Of a DNA stretch of 64,000 nt, positions 59,786-64,000 are shown piece after piece (position 1 is the first letter of the stretch; every line of letters starts with the position of its first letter). The stretch is taken from the NCBI RefSeq assembly GCF_963677125.1, contig NZ_OY781882.1:3418501-3482500 (forward strand), given 5' to 3'. The notes beneath the pieces are model-generated. The model worked only from the letters and a program-made list of their open reading frames with translations, had not been told where the DNA came from and made no database searches. A program made the translations under genes and the position numbers. The DNA comes from an uncultured Desulfobacter sp. (GTDB taxonomy: Bacteria; Desulfobacterota; Desulfobacteria; Desulfobacterales; Desulfobacteraceae).

Positions 59786-60709
59786 ATGAACCCTGTTGAT
59801 TCAAATGCCGAGAATGGCTTCATAAGCGTATCTTATCCCCTGGATCTTGTGAACCAGGCCCGTGAGGTAATGCTTGGGGCAAACCAGGAACTTTTCTCTG
59901 CCAACGTTGATGATATCTCATCAGAGCCGCCGGCTGAATTTTCTCAATTATCCTTTCAACTCACCTCCAGGCTGGACGGATTTTCAGAATTACTCTCTTC
60001 CACCGATTTTTTCTCCGAATCGTCTCCATATCAAGACGAGCCTGCAACCGAAGAGACGGAAAATTCAACTTTTTCAGAAAGTGTTGAAGCGTTGTTTTCA
60101 GACAATACAGATACAAATGGGGCATTTTCCGCTCCGGATCTAAAAGCCCAGGAAGAGTCAGTAAAAACAGTTATTGAGGCGTATAACGAACTGGTTGAAT
60201 GGCTGGACAGCAGTCAATATGCCATCAACCCCTCATTCAAGGCAGACCTGTTTAAGGATATGAACTCAAGAGTGCTGGAAAGCATAACATCAAACACATC
60301 CCCAGACCAAGAAAATGCCCAGACGCCCCGTGTAGATGGAACGGCACCCCAGGCCCCGCAGACAGAGTCTTTTTCCCCACAGGTGGTTGACGACGCATCG
60401 AACGAGACCATGGAATCCGCACTTTCGGAAATTGGTCTGACCTTAAATACCAACGGCACCCTGGATGTCGAAAAAGAATTTGACACCCAGTTCCAAACTG
60501 ATGTCAGCCGCGCCTATAACGTTTTGGCCGGAGAAGAGGGATTTTTCACCAAATTCGGCTCCGCAGTTGATCAGCTGAACAACAGAGACAGCCGCTTCAA
60601 TGTTTACACCCAAAACGACAACGCCCAGGTCTATACCAGGGATGCAGGTGTTCAGGTCCGCAATATTTACCGGACAAATATTGCGTCACTGCTCAATATT
60701 TTCGCATGA
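59786..60709 (+). CDS. FliD C-terminus-like protein
   Basis: 307 residues from ATG 59786 (a GTG at 59780 is also in frame), with AGG about five bases before. The first 115 residues are low-complexity, rich in S, E, F and D. From about 125 the text resembles the C-terminal half of flagellar cap protein FliD: VIEAYNELVEWL, ALSEIGLTLNTNGTLDVEKE and LAGEEGFFTKFGSAVDQL. The N-terminal coil and domains D2/D3 of FliD are missing and no flagellar genes lie near. It could be a stray derivative or an unrelated adhesin-like coiled protein; the resemblance is by eye. Confidence 0.5.
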   Translation: MNPVDSNAENGFISVSYPLDLVNQAREVMLGANQELFSANVDDISSEPPAEFSQLSFQLTSRLDGFSELLSSTDFFSESSPYQDEPATEETENSTFSESVEALFSDNTDTNGAFSAPDLKAQEESVKTVIEAYNELVEWLDSSQYAINPSFKADLFKDMNSRVLESITSNTSPDQENAQTPRVDGTAPQAPQTESFSPQVVDDASNETMESALSEIGLTLNTNGTLDVEKEFDTQFQTDVSRAYNVLAGEEGFFTKFGSAVDQLNNRDSRFNVYTQNDNAQVYTRDAGVQVRNIYRTNIASLLNIFA

Positions 60710-60721
60710 ACGGCGTTCAAC

Positions 60722-61069
60722 TCAAAGACCGGCCAGGTCATATTCGATATCTTCAAAAATGTCTTCGATTTTATATAAAGCTTTATCCGCCTCGGAAAGC
60801 TTTCGGTCTGCGATATACCCCTCAATTTCAGCATATAACGCTTTTAGCCGGTCTTTTTGTTTGAGCAAAATATCCTTTACATCCGGATTTCCATCCAGGG
60901 CGTAAAGCAGTTTATCCAGTTTTGCCACAAGGTCATAAAGAGCAGGATCGTCGTATTCTTTGATGGCCTTGGCATGCATGAGGGCCGCGGCCAATTTAGG
61001 GTATGCCCCTTTTAATCCCTTTGTGTAAAACGGACGCACATCCACCGTCAACTGCATATACTTACTCAT
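60722..61069 (-). CDS. Small helical protein, unknown
   Basis: 115 residues, no signal peptide, almost all helical: LAAALMHAKAIKEYDDPALY, LDKLLYALDGNPDVKDILLK, and a C-terminal acidic helix IEDIFEDIEYDLAGL. Resembles a short helical bundle or coiled-coil adaptor; no family recognised. GGAGAAG precedes ATG 61069. It ends 12 bases from the converging FliD-like gene. Confidence 0.6.
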   Translation of the reverse strand: MSKYMQLTVDVRPFYTKGLKGAYPKLAAALMHAKAIKEYDDPALYDLVAKLDKLLYALDGNPDVKDILLKQKDRLKALYAEIEGYIADRKLSEADKALYKIEDIFEDIEYDLAGL

Positions 61070-61201
61070 GGTTTATCTTCTCCTTTTCCCTGACCAGACA
61101 CGGATAACAATAAAATTTTTTTATACTGCCAACTTCAAGCAAGACTATTGGCCCATTTCCCGATATTATAGTGCCAAAATATGAAGAAAGGGAGGAATAT
61201 T

Positions 61202-61672
61202 ATGTTTACCCTCAATGATTTGTTCGATATTGCCATAAAAATGGAAGAAAATGGCCGGAATGTGTACCTGAATGCTTTAGGGAAAGCCGGCAGCAGGGAG
61301 ATTGAAGATCTTGTTCAATGGATGGCTGATGAAGAAAACCGCCACAAATCGTGGTTTGAAAAACAAAAATCCGTCTTTTCTCCGAGTGGCCGAGATCTCA
61401 ATATTATGCTTCCCGGTGTGATTAAAGAGATGATGGGAGACAACAGCCTCTCTCTGGATGAACTGGATCTTTCAGAAATCACCACACCGGTGCAGATGCT
61501 TGAAACATTCATCATGTTTGAAAATGACACAATCCTGTTTTACGAATTTCTGGAGGCCTTTGTGGAATCTGAACCGGTCAAAGCAGGCCTACACCAAATC
61601 ATAGCCGAAGAGATGGCACATGTGGACAAAATATCCGCCATGATTCAATCCGTTAAAGATGGAGGGGATTAA
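61202..61672 (+). CDS. Ferritin-like (rubrerythrin-type) protein
   Basis: 156 residues from ATG 61202, with GGGAGG seven bases upstream. A four-helix bundle with di-iron style ligands: KMEENGRNVYLNAL, ADEENRHKSWFEKQ (E-x2-H), NDTILFYEFLEAF, and IIAEEMAHVDKISAM (E-x2-H). No rubredoxin domain. Probably handles peroxide or iron in this anaerobe. An 8-base hairpin overlaps its stop codon. Confidence 0.75.
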   Translation: MFTLNDLFDIAIKMEENGRNVYLNALGKAGSREIEDLVQWMADEENRHKSWFEKQKSVFSPSGRDLNIMLPGVIKEMMGDNSLSLDELDLSEITTPVQMLETFIMFENDTILFYEFLEAFVESEPVKAGLHQIIAEEMAHVDKISAMIQSVKDGGD

Positions 61673-61681
61673 CTCCCCTCC
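61661..61681 (+). terminator. Hairpin overlapping the ferritin-like gene stop
   Basis: GGAGGGGA pairs with TCCCCTCC around TTAAC, which contains the TAA stop. No T run; it may protect the message end or pause transcription. Confidence 0.45.
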
Positions 61682-61686
61682 AAAAC

Positions 61687-61852
61687 TTAAGGCCCATGAT
61701 CAGAATTAAATCTGCCACAGATACGCCGAATTTTAAGTCACCATCAAGGCACGCCAATGGAAGCATATTTAAAATATGTGTCCTTTGGCGTAACGCCGAG
61801 GGTGGCTTAAAAGACAAGTATATGGGCGATTTTATTTTGATCATGGGCCTAA
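61687..61852. repeat. 166-base imperfect palindrome (MITE-like)
   Basis: The whole stretch folds on itself around 61770. Outer arms TTAAGGCCCATGATCAGAAT (from 61687) against TTAGGCCCATGATCAAAATA (reverse of the right end, to 61852); middle arms TTAAGTCACC against TTAAGCCACC; inner arms ACGCCAATGGA and CATATTT against ACGCCAAAGGA and AAATATG. By eye about three quarters of the positions pair. No coding capacity; lies between converging genes. No certain target duplication seen. Confidence 0.75.
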
Positions 61853-61878
61853 CACAGTCAGGCCATTTTTCACTTGGA

Positions 61879-63591
61879 TCAAGCGCCCTGGTGAACCGTA
61901 ATCTGTGGAAAAGGAATATCCCAGTCGTATTGGGAAGCCGCATCAACACACCATCTTTGGATGGAGCGATTTAAACGGTTGTATATAGGCGCCTGGCTGC
62001 CTTTAAAATCGGCAATCACAACAAGATCAAGAGAAGAAGCCCCTGCTTCGGCAAATTCCACTTTCAGACTCAGCAGCTCTTCAGCATACCCTTCTTTTTC
62101 AATATTAGTTTGAATAAAGGCCAATAAAAGATCAGGAATAGCGGTGGTGGCATCGTTCTGGTGACCATAACCAATACCGAAGGGCACCTTGAGTCTAAAA
62201 TTCACAGAGAGGTTCAAAGGTGTCATCCCTAAAAAATCCGCCGTCTGATAGGTCTTTTTGGCACCACCTCTTAATACCAGTTCCACGGTTTCATGGCTCA
62301 AATGGGTCACGCCGCCCCGGGTGCCGTCGGAAAGAATCACCCAGTCATTTTTCCGGCAGGGAAACCAGGATTCTTGACGATCAAATGTCCTGGATGTTTT
62401 GCCGACAAGTTCCGTAATGGGAATCCTCAGCGTAATACCCAAATCAGGATTTTCCAGCAGAGAATGAAAATTAATATGTTTAACCCGCCAGGGGACGCCC
62501 TTGTACATCATGCGTTCCCCTTCCCTGACCGCCCCGACATTGAGCATCAGCTTGCTCGTATCCAGATACATGGGCAGGGTGGCCTTGGCCGCCCATATCA
62601 CGCCCAAAATAAAGATAATGGTCAGGGAAAGCAGTACCCAGTCCTCCACAAAATAGAAGACCGCAACGACCGCCAGCACCGTCAATACAAGTGTCATACC
62701 CCGATATATCAATTCAAGTACCCGTATATGAAAGGGGCGGTACTCCAGTTTGTATCCGGGGACAAAACGAATCAGGTTCCGGTAGAAGAAACCAACCAAG
62801 AACACCACACCAATACAGGCCAGTATGGCCAAAATCAGGTACAGGCCCCGGGTTCTAAAAAATTTTTTAACAGAGTCCTGGGTGCTGTCAATGACGGATG
62901 CCTCTTGCCGCTCAATTTCGTCAAGCTTGAGCTGCACCAGATCTACTTTGTTTTTTATCTGGCTTTCAAGACCTTTGTACTCGGGCAAAAGATTTTTAAG
63001 CGCTGATGCAAGTGCTTTATCTTTGGTCTGCGCCATCAAAGATTCAATGCGGGTTCTGGCCTTGATCGCCACGGGAAGCAACTCCTGGTAATTGGCCAGT
63101 TCATCATTGAGTTTTGATTTATGCCTGGCTTTAACCGTAAGTCGCTTAAGTTCCATAATCCCAGGTTCGGCCAGGGAGAGCAACTCCTCTTTCCAGTCAA
63201 ACCGCTCTTTTTTCTTGGTCACGAACAAGCCGATTTCTACACCTGTGGCTGTCATTTCAAAATCGGTTGCAGCGTCAGCCATCTGTTTATCCAGTTCGGC
63301 AAGCTCTGCGGAGAGATATTGTTTTTCGGTTTCTGAACCGGCATTTTCCATGGCCTCTTTTTTTTCATCCATGCGCTGTTTCAGCGTTATTTTACTTTTG
63401 ACGATGGATTTAAGAATTTCAAGGGTATTCTTCTGCTGCGCCTCAGCTTCCGGTGCAGACTGGCCATCTTTCTCAACCTGGGTCTGGGCCGTATCCCCGG
63501 GCAGCGACGATGCCGCCGGTACCTCCTGGCTGATTGCGATACAGGGCAACAGGATCAATGCCGTAATGATAAGTACTATGTATTTTTTCAT
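61879..63591 (-). CDS. MscS-type mechanosensitive channel with coiled-coil domain
   Basis: 570 residues from ATG 63591, with GGAG nine bases before. Signal peptide (MKKYIVLIITALILLPCIAI), a periplasmic coiled-coil region of about 220 residues with Q/E/K-rich helices, then three or more membrane segments (about 255-345) and a C-terminal MscS-like beta and alpha/beta region (FRLKVPFGIGYGHQND, LVVIADFKGSQAPIYN). The pore helix motif of E. coli MscS is not obvious, so gating may differ. It is of the larger MscK/YbdG-like build. Single gene. Confidence 0.75.
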   Translation of the reverse strand: MKKYIVLIITALILLPCIAISQEVPAASSLPGDTAQTQVEKDGQSAPEAEAQQKNTLEILKSIVKSKITLKQRMDEKKEAMENAGSETEKQYLSAELAELDKQMADAATDFEMTATGVEIGLFVTKKKERFDWKEELLSLAEPGIMELKRLTVKARHKSKLNDELANYQELLPVAIKARTRIESLMAQTKDKALASALKNLLPEYKGLESQIKNKVDLVQLKLDEIERQEASVIDSTQDSVKKFFRTRGLYLILAILACIGVVFLVGFFYRNLIRFVPGYKLEYRPFHIRVLELIYRGMTLVLTVLAVVAVFYFVEDWVLLSLTIIFILGVIWAAKATLPMYLDTSKLMLNVGAVREGERMMYKGVPWRVKHINFHSLLENPDLGITLRIPITELVGKTSRTFDRQESWFPCRKNDWVILSDGTRGGVTHLSHETVELVLRGGAKKTYQTADFLGMTPLNLSVNFRLKVPFGIGYGHQNDATTAIPDLLLAFIQTNIEKEGYAEELLSLKVEFAEAGASSLDLVVIADFKGSQAPIYNRLNRSIQRWCVDAASQYDWDIPFPQITVHQGA

Positions 63592-63712
63592 TTGCTTATT
63601 CTCCGGACCCATGGGCCTTATTAAATTATTTCATAAAGATGAAACTAAAAATTAATTCAGTGGTATACTGAACCTCATTTTTTTTCAAGTGCCGGCGAGA
63701 TTCTAAACACAG

Positions 63713-63753
63713 AAAAAAAAAAGGGACGAAACACATAAAGTGCCCTCGCCCCT
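63713..63753 (-). terminator. Terminator of the pyruvate:ferredoxin oxidoreductase gene
   Basis: On the minus strand GGGGCGA pairs with TCGTCCC (one wobble pair), followed by ten T. Confidence 0.65.
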
Positions 63754-63784
63754 GAATCATTACGATTTTAATTATTATTAAACT

Positions 63785-64000
63785 TTATTCTTTTTTTCCG
63801 GCATCCGCCATCATTTTAAGCATGGCATATTTTTCCTCAACCTCTTGGCCAAGGGCCTCTCTCAACCGTTTGGACTCCTCGGGAAAACTCTTTTCCAGTG
63901 CCGCAAACCGCACTTCACCGCTTAGGAACTCCTGCAGGCTGCCGTCGGGCTGTTTACAGTCAAGGGTGAAGGGATTTTTACCTTCCTCGGCAAGCTGGGG
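63785..64000 (-). CDS. Pyruvate:ferredoxin oxidoreductase, C-terminal end
   Basis: The last 71 codons of a gene entering from the right edge: GKNPFTLDCKQPDGSLQEFL, SGEVRFAALEKSFPEESKRL, and a stop after MADAGKKE. This matches the C-terminal tail of single-chain pyruvate:ferredoxin (flavodoxin) oxidoreductase (NifJ/PorA type), which splits pyruvate to acetyl-CoA, CO2 and reduced ferredoxin. Only the tail is here, so the call rests on the NPFxLDxKxPD and GEVRF pattern. Confidence 0.75.
   Translation of the reverse strand, partial: PQLAEEGKNPFTLDCKQPDGSLQEFLSGEVRFAALEKSFPEESKRLREALGQEVEEKYAMLKMMADAGKKE

Noticed and set aside
61696..61974. Open frame of 92 codons on the plus strand
   Set aside because: It lies within the palindromic repeat and antisense to the channel gene, without a ribosome site.
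1..64000. CRISPR arrays, tRNA or rRNA genes
   Set aside because: No regularly spaced repeats, cloverleaf candidates or rRNA signatures were seen by eye; a tRNAscan run would settle the tRNA question.

Overview
The window looks like the chromosome of an anaerobic, sulfate-reducer-type deltaproteobacterium (Desulfobacterota), most likely a Desulfobacter-like member of the Desulfobacteraceae. The grounds are the C-terminus of a pyruvate:ferredoxin oxidoreductase at the right edge, a 2-hydroxyacyl-CoA dehydratase/double-cubane reductase, a DhnA-type aldolase of the archaeal-style aromatic pathway, a PocR-domain hybrid kinase, and a transposase resembling the ISDol1 type. This is recognition of families, not a database search. 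No rRNA, tRNA or CRISPR array was seen.

Layout. (1) 1-2078: the start of a small membrane protein gene, then a complete 1,873-bp insertion sequence whose transposase is split into two frames at an A9 slippery run; the IS sits exactly on the stop codon of a J-domain gene (2077-2829). (2) 3010-11770: a leftward operon of a short membrane protein, TelA-like protein, DUF4178 protein, large lipoprotein, DUF350 membrane protein, membrane-bound aminopropyltransferase and a B12/radical SAM protein. A 143-bp MITE-like element related to the IS has been inserted into the stop codon between the lipoprotein and DUF350 genes. (3) 11883-20144: thiolase-like protein, a large PocR/PAS hybrid histidine kinase with a short REC-HisKA partner, a glycine-zipper lipoprotein and typA. 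(4) 20256-24398: a 1,380-aa membrane protein of unknown function. (5) 24.5-31.1 kb: AT-rich accessory region with a FitAB-type toxin-antitoxin pair, two small secreted proteins (one with four CX3C motifs), a LuxR regulator, DUF6880 and pRiA4b-ORF3 genes and a broken rhuM.

(6) 31073-38605: an RND efflux operon (tetR-acrA-acrB-outer membrane factor) with a double-cubane reductase downstream; the tetR promoter region has three 20-bp operator iterons. (7) 38918-50810: a CsgG-like lipoprotein; a leftward ECF sigma/zinc-finger anti-sigma pair followed by an overlapping frame with no normal start codon; then a rightward cluster of PEGA Ser/Thr kinase, two lipoproteins, S41 protease, zinc-ribbon mini-gene, zinc-ribbon M48 protease, FHA-FHA-ABC transporter and PP2C phosphatase. 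This reads as a self-contained phospho-signalling and envelope-proteolysis system and is the best candidate here for something undescribed. Related hairpins bracket it at 40013 and 50884.

(8) 50944-54735: a leftward four-gene cluster of GHMP/beta-RFAP-synthase-like protein, TrpF-like isomerase, zinc alcohol dehydrogenase and DhnA aldolase, suggesting synthesis of an aromatic- or ribose-derived small molecule. (9) 55545-64000: quinone oxidoreductase, radA, rlmE, yebC, a FliD-C-terminus-like protein, a short helical protein, a ferritin-like protein, a 166-bp palindromic element, an MscS-type channel and the 3' end of the pyruvate:ferredoxin oxidoreductase gene.
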